Position numbers and translations under genes: made by a program | The notes under the pieces: generated by a model | Told to the model about the DNA's origin: nothing | Seen by the model: the letters and a program-made list of their open reading frames with translations, nothing else | The model's database searches: none | Assembly (NCBI GenBank): GCA_944326115.1 | Contig: CALVCQ010000013.1 | Coordinates: 1-53,171, forward strand | Source of the DNA: Candidatus Gastranaerophilales bacterium | Lineage (GTDB): Bacteria > Cyanobacteriota > Vampirovibrionia > Gastranaerophilales > Gastranaerophilaceae | Reading direction: 5' to 3' | DNA: 53,171 bases | In this document: positions 44,324-52,976 of the stretch, piece by piece | How positions within the stretch are numbered: position 1 is the first letter of the stretch | Layout: each line of letters begins with the position of its first letter

Positions 44324-44869
44324 ATGGAAGTTAAAAGCTTAACCGGCTACAGGCAAAGCACGGTTCATTCAAAGAGAAATGTGTCTTTTGGTGATGATTG
44401 CGGATATATTCCGAATTCTTATACAACAACAAATGCAATGTCTGATATGAAGAAAAAAGGCTATGTAATTCAGGGAATAAATACACGGGATGCATTTGTC
44501 AGAATGTATAATGATGTAAATGGAGAACTTGCATACAGAGCGAGCATGCCTGATTCAATGTGGTACAAAGAATATCTGCAAAACGGTAACAGTTATGATG
44601 ACAGCATCAAATATACAGTACAGGACTGGAAGCTGCAAAGAGATGATTTTGTTGGCATGATGACAAGATTCTGGCAAAAAAATAAAAATTCAAAATTTAA
44701 CAATATAAAAGAAATGGTAACAGATTTCCTCACTAACAGTGAAGGTCTGCAAAAGCCTAACTTTTTCCAGATGTTCTCATCAAAATTTGCCAATTATCTT
44801 GAAAAGAAATCCGTGCTGACTGATGTAATCAATTTCTTCTTAAAAGACGGGCGACACAGATTGCTCTAA
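44324..44869 (+). CDS. hypothetical protein with V-S-F-G N-terminus
   Basis: A 181-residue soluble protein with AAAGGAG 8 bases before the ATG. It begins MEVKSLTGYRQSTVHSKRN followed by VSFGDDCGY (Phe22), the shared N-terminal motif of several proteins here. The rest is helical and charged (MVTDFLTNSEG, FFQMFSSKFANYLEKK). No membrane segment or known domain. Stands alone. Confidence 0.7.
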   Translation: MEVKSLTGYRQSTVHSKRNVSFGDDCGYIPNSYTTTNAMSDMKKKGYVIQGINTRDAFVRMYNDVNGELAYRASMPDSMWYKEYLQNGNSYDDSIKYTVQDWKLQRDDFVGMMTRFWQKNKNSKFNNIKEMVTDFLTNSEGLQKPNFFQMFSSKFANYLEKKSVLTDVINFFLKDGRHRLL

Positions 44870-44899
44870 TTTTGACTGTAACAGTTAATATATCGTGGA

Positions 44900-44980
44900 A
44901 ATTCGTGATAAAACACGGTCACACAAAACAATGTAGGGAATTATTTTGTAAAAATGAAATAATGTGTATAAGAACTCAAT
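44900..44980. repeat. 75-bp-type dispersed element (copy 2, degraded 3' end)
   Basis: Begins AATTCGTGATAA as in the copies at 6518 and 52699 and keeps the inner stem ACAAAACAAT / ATTATTTTGT (one mismatch), but the distal ACGAATT arm is lost. About 100 bases on, ACAACGAAGTGAACAG resembles the sequence after the 52699 copy. Confidence 0.5.
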
Positions 44981-45144
44981 TCAAAATTGACTTGATGTCA
45001 ATTTTGAATTGAGATTGTCTAAGTTGCTGTATTAAAATTGAACCTTATGCTGCGGCAAAGGATAACATTGAATTTTGACAAAGTAACTCATACAACGAAG
45101 TGAACAGTAGTGTGTCTGACCTCACAAGGCGTGGCAGTATCTGT

Positions 45145-46146
45145 TTACAGCACAGTCGATTGCAGCTGCGACTCTCGTTTCAATAATGCTTCGCAATACT
45201 TGGAAAATTTATCTACAGAGCCTTCTGGTAACATCGCTTTTGGCATATTATTACCAAATAAATTGTCATACAGAATAGGAATTTCATCAGTTTTTAATGT
45301 TTTCCTTGCAAATATTGTATTTGCAATATCTTCGCATTCTGTTAAACGTTCAGCTGTAGTGTTACCATAAAATGATGTTTTTTCCGTTCCATCAGGATAT
45401 TTTATTTTTATTTCCTTCCCTTTAAATTTACCGGATTTATCATATAACAGTTTTGATACAAATTTAAAATCGCCTGACTTATCACGAATTAGCTTATCAG
45501 AAAAGAGATCAGGGCTAGAAGGATTTTGCACTAAAATATGTCTGACTCTATCAGTATTCTGACCATCTTTTGGAAAAGTTTCTATTACTTTAAATTCTTT
45601 ACCTGCTAAACTGAATTTGTGTATATTAGTGTACTTGTTTTCAAAAAATTTTGTCTCATATACGTTGTAATTATCGTCAGTATATTTTGTTAAATTAGTG
45701 CTCTTACTTATTAATTTTCCGTTTTTGTCAAATTTAACACAAAGTCGACCTTGTGAATACGCATCGATATAATATTCTCTCGAACCATCAGAATAGAGCG
45801 TTACTGGCGTTTTTTGTCCGGTTTTTTTAACTATAACATTATAGCTATCTACAATATATGGCTTTTTCTTCAGTTTAGAATTTGACAGAACATTCTGTGC
45901 CGCTTTGGAATCATTAGTTTGTTTTAATGATGCAGCTTGTTCATGTACTTCTCTTGAAAATGCATCTTTTTGTGATGTCATTTCTGCAATTTCTTTTGCA
46001 GATTTTCCTTTGATCGTATGCAATTCTTTTTGAACTTTGCCCAGTGTTTCATTTACTGCTTTTGTAACACTGTCAGGACTTTTAGCTTTAAATGCTGAAA
46101 TTGCCTCTTTTGCTATGTTTGATAATTGCTGGGGATTAATAGACAT
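45145..46146 (-). CDS. hypothetical protein, helical N-terminus and beta-rich C-terminus
   Basis: A 333-residue soluble protein. Residues 1-100 are helical and Lys/Ala/Ser-rich (NIAKEAISAFKAKSPDSV). Residues 105-260 have many short beta strands with Tyr/Asp/Gly/Lys turns (LYSDGSREYYIDAY, VKFDKNGKLISKS, LLYDKSGKFKGKEIK), reminiscent of YD or antigenic beta repeats. No signal peptide. AAGGAA precedes the ATG by 5 bases. No family recognised. Confidence 0.68.
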   Translation of the reverse strand: MSINPQQLSNIAKEAISAFKAKSPDSVTKAVNETLGKVQKELHTIKGKSAKEIAEMTSQKDAFSREVHEQAASLKQTNDSKAAQNVLSNSKLKKKPYIVDSYNVIVKKTGQKTPVTLYSDGSREYYIDAYSQGRLCVKFDKNGKLISKSTNLTKYTDDNYNVYETKFFENKYTNIHKFSLAGKEFKVIETFPKDGQNTDRVRHILVQNPSSPDLFSDKLIRDKSGDFKFVSKLLYDKSGKFKGKEIKIKYPDGTEKTSFYGNTTAERLTECEDIANTIFARKTLKTDEIPILYDNLFGNNMPKAMLPEGSVDKFSKYCEALLKRESQLQSTVL

Positions 46147-46684
46147 AAAAATTCCTTACCTTTCTACCACCGTTCAAAAGATTTTCATACAATAATAAAA
46201 ATATTTTTAATATAAAAATTGTCATGCAATATTTCAGCTTCACCTATACTATCCTATCCTATTGACTGTTATTAAAGAGATTACTTCCATTAAACTTAAT
46301 GTAACATTTTGTTACATTAAAATTTAAAGTTTATTTGTTATTTATTTTTAATGTACATTCTTTTGTCAATAAGCAAATGAATCACAACAAACAAACCGGT
46401 TAATATCTGTACAATAATTCTCAAAATTTTTATTTAAGTTTTTATTATTTATCAATTCTATTCATTTAAAATTAAAAGTATATTGAGGTAAAATAACGAT
46501 ACTTTTATGGTAAATATTGTTTGCAATTAATAACTTATTCTGATTTTATCTAATGGCAAAGTATTTTTGGACTAATGGTAAATTTAATCACATCTTATAA
46601 AAATACACCAAACAAAATTTGAATAATGGTATTTAGTTGTGCAGACATTTTATCCGGCTTAGACATATCATTATGTAACAAAAA
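46147..46684. other. AT-rich intergenic stretch
   Basis: No gene seen. The only clear element is a 10-bp inverted repeat TTAATGTAAC / GTTACATTAA (46296-46320) with a 5-base centre, about 150 bases upstream of the 45145-46146 gene; it could be an operator. Confidence 0.4.
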
Positions 46685-46758
<74 letters not shown>

Positions 46759-47164
46759 ATTTAATAATTTAATATTCAATTTATACATTATTTATAGCAT
46801 ATAAATATTTTCATGCAACTTATAATTCTTGGGAATATATATGGCAGTTTACACTAAAAATGGCTAAAATTGCCACCCAGAGCTTGTGTGACAGCTTTTG
46901 TCATAATCTTTGATTTTTTGCAAAATGTACGTCTTCCACAAGGTTATGCCGCAGTAAGATTCCGAAATAATTTCGTAATTGTATATTTTACGTAATTTGA
47001 TAACAGATTTTACATACCTGTAATTCAGCATTACATATTATTTTTGTATCTTTAATTATAAGAATGCAAAATCTGTCATTGAATTATGCAATGTCTTCAT
47101 GGATGACGTGAGTTTTCTGTGTTTAGAAAGTATACCCAACCTGTAACTAAGATATTAACAAACA
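46759..47164. other. intergenic stretch between ilvC and tRNA-Arg
   Basis: No coding frame with a ribosome site. TAGTTACAGG and short dyads are present but nothing assignable. Confidence 0.3.
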
Positions 47165-47190
47165 AAAAAGCAGGTTTTACCCTGCTTTTT
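47165..47190 (-). terminator. terminator of ilvC
   Basis: AAAAAGCAGG / CCTGCTTTTT with a 6-base loop, 25 bases past the ilvC stop; T-run on the minus strand. Confidence 0.85.
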
Positions 47191-47214
47191 GTTTTACTAA
47201 ATAAGCTATTTTAG

Positions 47215-48243
47215 TTAATTTTTATCTCTGTTAATAATTTTATCATTATCTTTCCAGGAGAATTTTGAACGAAGTTCTTTTCCGACAACTTCAATCTGGT
47301 GTTCTTCACCTTCTTTTTCCAGCTGTCTGAATTTTTTCATACCGGAATTATATTCATTTAACCATTCGGTAGCGAATTTGCCGTCTTGAATCTCTTTAAG
47401 AACTTTTTTCATCTCATCTTTTACTGAAGGAGTGATAATTCTCGGTCCGATTGTCAAATCTCCCCATTCTGCTGTATTAGATATAGAGTATCTCATATCT
47501 GAAATACCGCCCTGATTTACAAGGTCAACAATCAATTTCATTTCATGTAAGCATTCAAAATATGCCATATAAGGAGAATATCCTGCTTCAACAAGCACTT
47601 CAAAACCTGTCTTGATTAACGCAGATAAGCCGCCGCAGAGAACTGCCTGTTCGCCGAACAGGTCGGTTTCTGTTTCTTCTTTAAATGTAGTTTCATAAAT
47701 ACCTGCTCTGCCTGCACCTATAGCTGATGCGTATGCAAGAGCTACTTCTTTTGAATCTCCTGACGGATTCTGATATACAGCAATAAGTGAAGGAACCCCT
47801 TTGCCTGCAAGATATTCACTTCTTACAGTATGACCTGGTCCTTTTGGTGCAACCATAAGCACATTTACATCGGCAGGAGGTACGATCTTTTTAAAGTGTA
47901 TATTAAATCCATGGGCAAACATTAAATACTGACCTGTTCTGAGATTAGGTTTAATCTGTTCTTCATAAACTTTAGCCTGTACTTCATCCGGTATCAGAAT
48001 TTGAATTAAATCAGCCCATTTCACAGCATCTTCGATACTCATAACTTTAAGACCTTCCGCTTCAGCTTTTTTTGCGGAAGCACCGCCGAGTCTTGCACCA
48101 ATAACAACATCAACTCCGCTGTCTTTAAGGCATGTAGACTGTCCGTAACCCTGTGAGCCATATCCGATTACTGCAACTTTTTTATTCAAAATTTTGCTTT
48201 TATCGATATCTGCATCTGTGTAAACTTTTAATTCGTGTGACAT
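47215..48243 (-). CDS. ilvC: ketol-acid reductoisomerase
   Basis: Second enzyme of branched-chain amino acid synthesis, converting acetolactate to dihydroxyisovalerate with NADPH and Mg2+. The 342-residue class I enzyme has the Rossmann motif [11 protein letters not shown] (25-35), [13 protein letters not shown], the Mg site [16 protein letters not shown] and [21 protein letters not shown] choose ATG 48243 with AAGGAGAG 4-6 bases upstream; the frame to 48288 lacks a site. Monocistronic here, with no ilvB, ilvH or ilvD nearby. Confidence 0.97.
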   Translation of the reverse strand: MSHELKVYTDADIDKSKILNKKVAVIGYGSQGYGQSTCLKDSGVDVVIGARLGGASAKKAEAEGLKVMSIEDAVKWADLIQILIPDEVQAKVYEEQIKPNLRTGQYLMFAHGFNIHFKKIVPPADVNVLMVAPKGPGHTVRSEYLAGKGVPSLIAVYQNPSGDSKEVALAYASAIGAGRAGIYETTFKEETETDLFGEQAVLCGGLSALIKTGFEVLVEAGYSPYMAYFECLHEMKLIVDLVNQGGISDMRYSISNTAEWGDLTIGPRIITPSVKDEMKKVLKEIQDGKFATEWLNEYNSGMKKFRQLEKEGEEHQIEVVGKELRSKFSWKDNDKIINRDKN

Positions 48244-48540
48244 ACTTCTCTCCTTATTAATGTACTCCGTGTGCAAGTATTTTAGCACAATTTTTATCTT
48301 CGTTCCAACTATTGATTGATTTTTGGGTTAAGAATGTGAACATAAAATTTTTGTCTTTCTTGTGTATGCAATAGAATTCAATAATAAATTTATATGTAAT
48401 AATCATATATTTAATTTCACTGAGCTATGGAACCTGTATAATCTTGAAGAAAAGAAACTATAAAAGTAAATTTCCGGTTTATTTTCATGTCTAAAGTATG
48501 CCATGCAATTTTGAGAATTCGAAGAACAGAATATACATAA

Positions 48541-48568
48541 AAAAGAGCCCCAAATTTGGGACTCTTTT
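48541..48568 (-). terminator. terminator of the rpsL-rpsG operon
   Basis: AAAAGAG-CCCCAAA / TTTGGG-A-CTCTTTT stem with one mismatch, 27 bases past the rpsG stop; T-run on the minus strand. The stretch 48244-48540 upstream of ilvC shows no gene and should contain the ilvC promoter. Confidence 0.85.
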
Positions 48569-48595
48569 TATGTAAAACTTATATTTAATAACAGA

Positions 48596-49066
48596 TTAAT
48601 ATCTGTAATGAGCAAAAGCTTTGTTGGCTTCAGCCATTTTGTGGGTATCTTCACGTTTTTTGCAGGCTGCACCCTGACCGTTTGATGCATCGATAATCTC
48701 AGCCGTAAGTTTTTCCTGCATAGATTTACCGTGTCTTTTCTTTGCCGCTTCAATAATCCATGTTGAAGCAACACCCATACCTCTGTCAGCTTTAACTTCA
48801 ACAGGAACCTGATATGTAGAACCACCGATTCTTCTTGCTTTAACTTCCAGTAACGGAGTAGCGTTAGTAATAGCTTTTTCAAACACTTCTCTTGGATCCT
48901 GTTTAGTTTTTTCCTTAACAGTTTCCATCATTGAGTAAAAAATCTTTTCTGCTATTGATTTTTTACCGCGTCTCATTAATCTGTTAATAAATTTTGCAAT
49001 ATCTACACTGTTGTAAATTGCATCAGGTGCCGGTATTCTTTTCGGCGGTTTATTTCTTCTTGACAT
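48596..49066 (-). CDS. rpsG: 30S ribosomal protein S7
   Basis: A 156-residue primary 16S rRNA-binding protein of the 30S head. It has MSRRNKPPKRIPAPDAIY, FINRLMRRGKKSIAEKIFY, KARRIGGSTYQVPVEV and AEANKAFAHYRY at the end. It follows rpsL by 19 bases. After it a terminator ends the unit, so fusA and tuf, which usually follow in the str operon, are missing here. Confidence 0.98.
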   Translation of the reverse strand: MSRRNKPPKRIPAPDAIYNSVDIAKFINRLMRRGKKSIAEKIFYSMMETVKEKTKQDPREVFEKAITNATPLLEVKARRIGGSTYQVPVEVKADRGMGVASTWIIEAAKKRHGKSMQEKLTAEIIDASNGQGAACKKREDTHKMAEANKAFAHYRY

Positions 49067-49085
49067 CTTAGTATTCCTTTCTCAA

Positions 49086-49466
49086 TTATTTGCCTTGTTT
49101 AGCTTTTTTAGCACCGTATTTGGATCTGCTTTGTGCTCTGTTTGCAACTCCGGCTGTATCCAGTGTGCCTCTTACTATGTGATATCTGACACCGGGAAGG
49201 TCTTTTACCCTGCCGCCTCTGATAAGAACGACACTGTGTTCCTGAAGATTGTGTCCGATACCGGGAATATAAGATGTAACTTCAAAACCGTTAGTCAACC
49301 TTACCCTTGCAACTTTTCTCAAAGCTGAGTTAGGTTTTTTGGGTGTAGTAGTATAAACTCTTGTGCAAACACCTCGTCTTTGCGGGCAGTTTGTAAGAGC
49401 CGGCGATTTTGTTTTATCAACTGAACTTTTACGTTCTTTTCTTACCAATTGTGCAATTGTTGGCAT
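49086..49466 (-). CDS. rpsL: 30S ribosomal protein S12
   Basis: A 126-residue decoding-centre protein. It begins [20 protein letters not shown] and has the [19 protein letters not shown] block (Lys43 equals the streptomycin-relevant Lys42) and [20 protein letters not shown]. Both drug-relevant lysines are wild type. First gene of rpsL-rpsG; AAGGAG lies before the ATG. A structured leader precedes it (next entry). Confidence 0.98.
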   Translation of the reverse strand: MPTIAQLVRKERKSSVDKTKSPALTNCPQRRGVCTRVYTTTPKKPNSALRKVARVRLTNGFEVTSYIPGIGHNLQEHSVVLIRGGRVKDLPGVRYHIVRGTLDTAGVANRAQSRSKYGAKKAKQGK

Positions 49467-49493
49467 ATTTTCTCCTTGTATAAAAATTAATAA

Positions 49494-49617
49494 TTATTGT
49501 TTCAGCCTTGGCATACACACCTAAGCCATCGGGTTTGCGGGATTTGCAACGGCGTCTCGCAGCGCCATATCTTTACCTGAAATCAGCGTTCAGCACAAAC
49601 CTGGTACTCCCGATAGA
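49494..49617 (-). ncRNA. structured leader upstream of rpsL (unclassified)
   Basis: A GC-rich patch in AT-rich surroundings between the likely promoter and rpsL. It can fold with an outer helix (CAAACC and CGAT at 49597-49614 with ATCG and GGTTTG at 49528-49537), a hairpin CTGAA/TTCAG (49577-49593), a hairpin GGCG/CGCC (49551-49566) and a 3' hairpin GGCTT-GG / CC-AAGGC around 49503-49527. It may be a ribosomal-protein leader or another cis-regulatory RNA. I do not match it to a known class. Confidence 0.45.
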
Positions 49618-49627
49618 GATACAAATA

Positions 49628-49658
49628 TATCAAAACTCAAACAAACCTTGATGTCAAC
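49628..49658 (-). promoter_or_regulatory. possible promoter of rpsL-rpsG
   Basis: On the minus strand, TTGACA (49658-49653) is followed by TGATAT (49633-49628) after 19 bases. The -35 is perfect; the spacing is somewhat long. Confidence 0.4.
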
Positions 49659-49704
49659 TTTAACACTGTGTTTTTATTAAGTTATAATAAAGCTTTTCGC
49701 TGTA

Positions 49705-50361
49705 TTATTCCTTTACGACTCTTGCATGAAATCCAAGAGAATTGATTTCTCTGGCAACAGCCTCAGCTTTACCTGCATCGGCATAAGAGCCTGCTTGAAG
49801 CACATACGCACCATTTACTTCTTTTACAAACGGGCTTACGGAAACAGTAGAATTCATAAGTTGATTCTGAGCCTGAATAGCCTGTTCAATTGTTGGATAA
49901 GAGCCTACATATACTTTTGACATTTTAAAGACTTCTTGCTTAGGCTGTGGCGCTGCCGGTACAGGCGGCTCTGGTTCTTGCTGCGTTTCAGGTTTATTTA
50001 CATACTCTATAGGTGCAAGTTCCTCTTCATTTTCGTTTGATGCACTATCTTTTGGATGATTATTTGTATTTTTATCTTGTTTATAATGTTCATATGTAAT
50101 TTCATCGGTTTCACCGTCTTCTCTTTTTGATACACCGGGCATGTTGTCTTCCATTTGTATCCATCTTAAACGGTCATCTATAGCTTTTTTAACATCACTT
50201 TCAGTAGACTGTTCTTCTACAGCCTGAATGTCTTCCCCTCCTATTTCCACATCAACATCAGGAGACATGCTTTTTATAAAATAAGTGATTACAATTAAAG
50301 AAACAAGGAATGTTACTATAAATAGAACCCATGTTTGTTTAACTTTTTTTGATTGCGCCAT
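49705..50361 (-). CDS. membrane-anchored SPOR-domain protein
   Basis: A 218-residue bitopic protein: short cytoplasmic start (MAQSKKVKQTW), membrane helix at about 12-32 (VLFIVTFLVSLIVITYFI), a long acidic/Pro-rich periplasmic linker, and a C-terminal SPOR domain (about 145-218: KVYVGSYPTIEQAIQAQNQL, YVLQAGSYADAGKAEAVARE). SPOR domains bind denuded glycan strands at the septum, so a role in division is likely. ATG 50361 has GGGGAG upstream and overlaps the DUF366 stop. It is last of a four-gene operon. Confidence 0.88.
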   Translation of the reverse strand: MAQSKKVKQTWVLFIVTFLVSLIVITYFIKSMSPDVDVEIGGEDIQAVEEQSTESDVKKAIDDRLRWIQMEDNMPGVSKREDGETDEITYEHYKQDKNTNNHPKDSASNENEEELAPIEYVNKPETQQEPEPPVPAAPQPKQEVFKMSKVYVGSYPTIEQAIQAQNQLMNSTVSVSPFVKEVNGAYVLQAGSYADAGKAEAVAREINSLGFHARVVKE

Positions 50362-50363
50362 AT

Positions 50364-50939
50364 TTATACTCCCCTGACCTTGCAAGCGGCTTCTAAAATT
50401 TCAGTATCCTCTTCAATATACCTTCTCATTACATTTTTTGCAAATTCTTCAATATTTGTAATCCCGAGATCTGTTGTCAGTCCGCAGGCAGCTATAGGAG
50501 CACCTTCCGGGTCAATATTAAGACCTGTGTGTATTAAAACTGAGGTTGTAGATTTTGTAGCAATGGATACAGAAAGCTTTTTGTCTATACCGTCTATATT
50601 AACAAATATATCATCACCGCTGCGTCTGATTTTGTATTTATCGCCGATTATTTTTCTTAGTTCTTCTATAATTATACAAATTAAAAATCGTTGTCTGACA
50701 ACACATTCTGACAGTCCTATCCCGAATTGTTCGATAATAAAACTGAGCATTTTTTTGCTGTATATTGGAGAATCAGAAATCACATCTTCAATGTCAACCA
50801 TTTCAGTAATTTTTACATCGGTTTCGCCGGTAAAAGAGACAATAGCATCGCCGAGTATATGAAAATTTTTGTATATCCAGTGAGGCGAAAGCTGACTGCC
50901 TATGTATTTAATTTCTTTGTCGATAAAAAGTGATTTCAT
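50364..50939 (-). CDS. DUF366 family protein
   Basis: A 191-residue cytoplasmic protein matching DUF366 by its start IKYIGSQLSPHWIYKNFHIL and by LIHTGLNIDPEGAPIAACGL. The function of this family is unknown. GAGG lies 7 bases before ATG 50939. It follows queC by 17 bases. This neighbourhood may hint at a role near queuosine or in nucleotide metabolism, but that is inference from position. Confidence 0.85.
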   Translation of the reverse strand: MKSLFIDKEIKYIGSQLSPHWIYKNFHILGDAIVSFTGETDVKITEMVDIEDVISDSPIYSKKMLSFIIEQFGIGLSECVVRQRFLICIIIEELRKIIGDKYKIRRSGDDIFVNIDGIDKKLSVSIATKSTTSVLIHTGLNIDPEGAPIAACGLTTDLGITNIEEFAKNVMRRYIEEDTEILEAACKVRGV

Positions 50940-50956
50940 AACCAATCCTCATTATA

Positions 50957-51652
50957 CTATTCAAAAAGCTGTTTTATTATATCAAAAGCACCTGTTTTTT
51001 CTAAGGCTCTTTTTAATCTGCAGCAGGATTCACATTTGCCGCAGTGCTTTTCAGATGAATTATAACAACTGTATATGTCTTTTAACGGCACATTTAATTC
51101 TATTGCCTTTTTTACAATTTCATTTTTATCCATGTTTAGCAGTGGAGCAATAACTTTGACGTTATAGTTTGTTGAAGATACAAGGGCTTTATTAATATCG
51201 TCTATAAATTGCCCGGAATTGTCTGTAAAAGTTGCTGCTTCCTCTTTATTTGCACCTATTACAATATAATCAATCTTAAAAGAATCTGCATAAGCAGCTG
51301 CAATATTTATAAATACACCGTTTCTGTTTGGTACCCAGACTTTTTTCATAGATTGTGAAGTTAAAGACAAATTATCAAGATTTCCCAATTCAACATCAGG
51401 TATTTTTTGTTCTGAAACGAGAGCGGTCTGTGTTATATTTCTCAGCCAATCAAGCTTTATACACTCGTGCTTTTTTATGTTATAAAAATCAGCAATTTTC
51501 AAGGAAGCATCATATTCATTTCGAAAAGATTTTTGACCGTAGTCAAAAGTCAATGCATAACGAAAATCATATTTGTCACACAAAACCGCCAGTGACACAA
51601 CAGAATCAAGACCGCCGGAAAGCAGTATTAATGCGCTAGGTCTGTTATTCAT
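50957..51652 (-). CDS. queC: 7-cyano-7-deazaguanine synthase (QueC)
   Basis: Makes preQ0 from 7-carboxy-7-deazaguanine using ATP and ammonia, for queuosine tRNA modification. The 231-residue protein has the PP-loop LLSGGLDSVVS (10-20), LTFDYGQKSF, VPNRNGVFINIAAAYA and the C-terminal zinc cysteines Cys196, 204, 207 and 210 (CYNSSEKHCGKCESC). I choose ATG 51652 with AAGGTGAT upstream; two earlier in-frame ATGs exist. It overlaps the HEAT gene stop by 8 bases. queD, queE and queF are not in the window. Confidence 0.95.
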   Translation of the reverse strand: MNNRPSALILLSGGLDSVVSLAVLCDKYDFRYALTFDYGQKSFRNEYDASLKIADFYNIKKHECIKLDWLRNITQTALVSEQKIPDVELGNLDNLSLTSQSMKKVWVPNRNGVFINIAAAYADSFKIDYIVIGANKEEAATFTDNSGQFIDDINKALVSSTNYNVKVIAPLLNMDKNEIVKKAIELNVPLKDIYSCYNSSEKHCGKCESCCRLKRALEKTGAFDIIKQLFE

Positions 51653-52595
51653 CTTCATCACCTTCATTATCAAGAATTTCCCGAGCTTCTTCTTTACAAA
51701 CTTTAGAATATTTAGAAGAAACTAAAATATCCTCTAAAATTTCACGTCCTGACATATTAAAAAGAGCAATTACTGCATTTTTTTGGACTTCTTCATCTTT
51801 GTCTGTCAGCATTTTCTTTATTAAACTGAAAGCTTCTTCAGTTCCGTTTTCCATTAAAGCTTCTATTGTATTAATTCTAACCTGAGGATTTTCATCACTT
51901 AAAGAATTTTTCAGAGCATTAAATGCTCTGTCATTACTGGGATTTAGACGACAAAGTGCTTCAACAGCCTTCTCCTTCAGATAGGTAAACTTATCCATAA
52001 TACCGGTCTGATTTTCAAGGACTTTTACAAGAGAATCAACAGCCCTCATATCCCCGATTAAGCCGAGAGCAACAGCAGCAGATTCACGGATATACACGGA
52101 TTTTTCTTCTTCATCACCAACTACATCCATTAAAGATGTTACTGCATATTTGTCTCCCAGCCGTCCTAGAGCATCAGCACAGCTCAATCTTATCTTGTAA
52201 TTTTCATCCTTATTATTCAAACAGTATAAAAGGGAATGTACAGATTCATGGCTTTTAAGATTAGATATAGCTTTTGCACACAAAACACGAACATTTGTAT
52301 AGTAATCTCTGTCATAATTTGCATTAGGTGTGTGGTCTTTCATCAGCAAAAGCTCTGTCAATGGTGCCAGAGAAGAAGAATCTCTATATTTATCAAGCTC
52401 TTTAATCAGCCAGCACAGGACTTCCGAACGATATTCTATTTTTAAAAAATAATTAAAAATTGCGATTAACTGCATTTCAGAATATTGATCTTTTAATATC
52501 TTTAAAAGGTCAATAACTCTGTCACTGTCAACATCTGTAGCAACAAGACAGTCTGATGCGATAATATTAAAATCCAAACTTTTATTATCCGCCAT
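51645..52595 (-). CDS. HEAT-repeat protein
   Basis: A 316-residue acidic soluble protein with about six HEAT-type helical repeats between residues 60 and 300, e.g. VRVLCAKAISNLKSHESVHS, IRLSCADALGRLGDKYAVTS, IRESAAVALGLIGDMRAVDS, VRINTIEALMENGTEEAFSL. It is probably a binding scaffold, similar in style to PBS-lyase-type HEAT proteins of cyanobacteria. First gene of the leftward operon with queC, DUF366 and SPOR. No clear ribosome site; start is the first ATG. Confidence 0.85.
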   Translation of the reverse strand: MADNKSLDFNIIASDCLVATDVDSDRVIDLLKILKDQYSEMQLIAIFNYFLKIEYRSEVLCWLIKELDKYRDSSSLAPLTELLLMKDHTPNANYDRDYYTNVRVLCAKAISNLKSHESVHSLLYCLNNKDENYKIRLSCADALGRLGDKYAVTSLMDVVGDEEEKSVYIRESAAVALGLIGDMRAVDSLVKVLENQTGIMDKFTYLKEKAVEALCRLNPSNDRAFNALKNSLSDENPQVRINTIEALMENGTEEAFSLIKKMLTDKDEEVQKNAVIALFNMSGREILEDILVSSKYSKVCKEEAREILDNEGDEDE

Positions 52596-52976
52596 GACCT
52601 TTAATATATCTCTCGTTAATGATATTTAAAATAAAACATAAAAAGATATCAACTTATTAGTCATAGAATTACAATATATACAAGAAAGTGCCCTGGAAAA
52701 TTCGTGATAAGACTCTGCCGGACAAAGGAATCCACTGAAATGTTTAGTGAGAGTGAAATGACATGAACGAATTTTTTGACAAAGCGAATACGCACAACGA
52801 AGTGAGCAGACTGCAAAACTTAATGAAGTTAAGTGCAAGTGAGTTTTTTTGTTCACTGTTCTAAAAGACAACTTGTACTGAATCAAAGCCCTCTCGCAAA
52901 ACTTGACATTTAGTCAACTTATATTCTACAGAGAGACAAAAGAAGTCAAAGGTGAGCAGCGAAAGCAAAGTAATTT
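52596..52976. other. repeat-rich non-coding end region
   Basis: Contains copy 3 of the 75-bp element (52699-52773), then an AT-rich part with ATTTAGTCAACTT near 52908 that also occurs near 22650. Small frames here lack ribosome sites. Confidence 0.5.
52699..52773. repeat. 75-bp dispersed element with inverted ends (copy 3)
   Basis: Same length as copy 1, with AATTCGTGATAAGA at the start and ACATGAACGAATT at the end. The inner stem has a different sequence (CACTGAA / TTTAGTG, 52733-52749) but still pairs. Confidence 0.6.
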
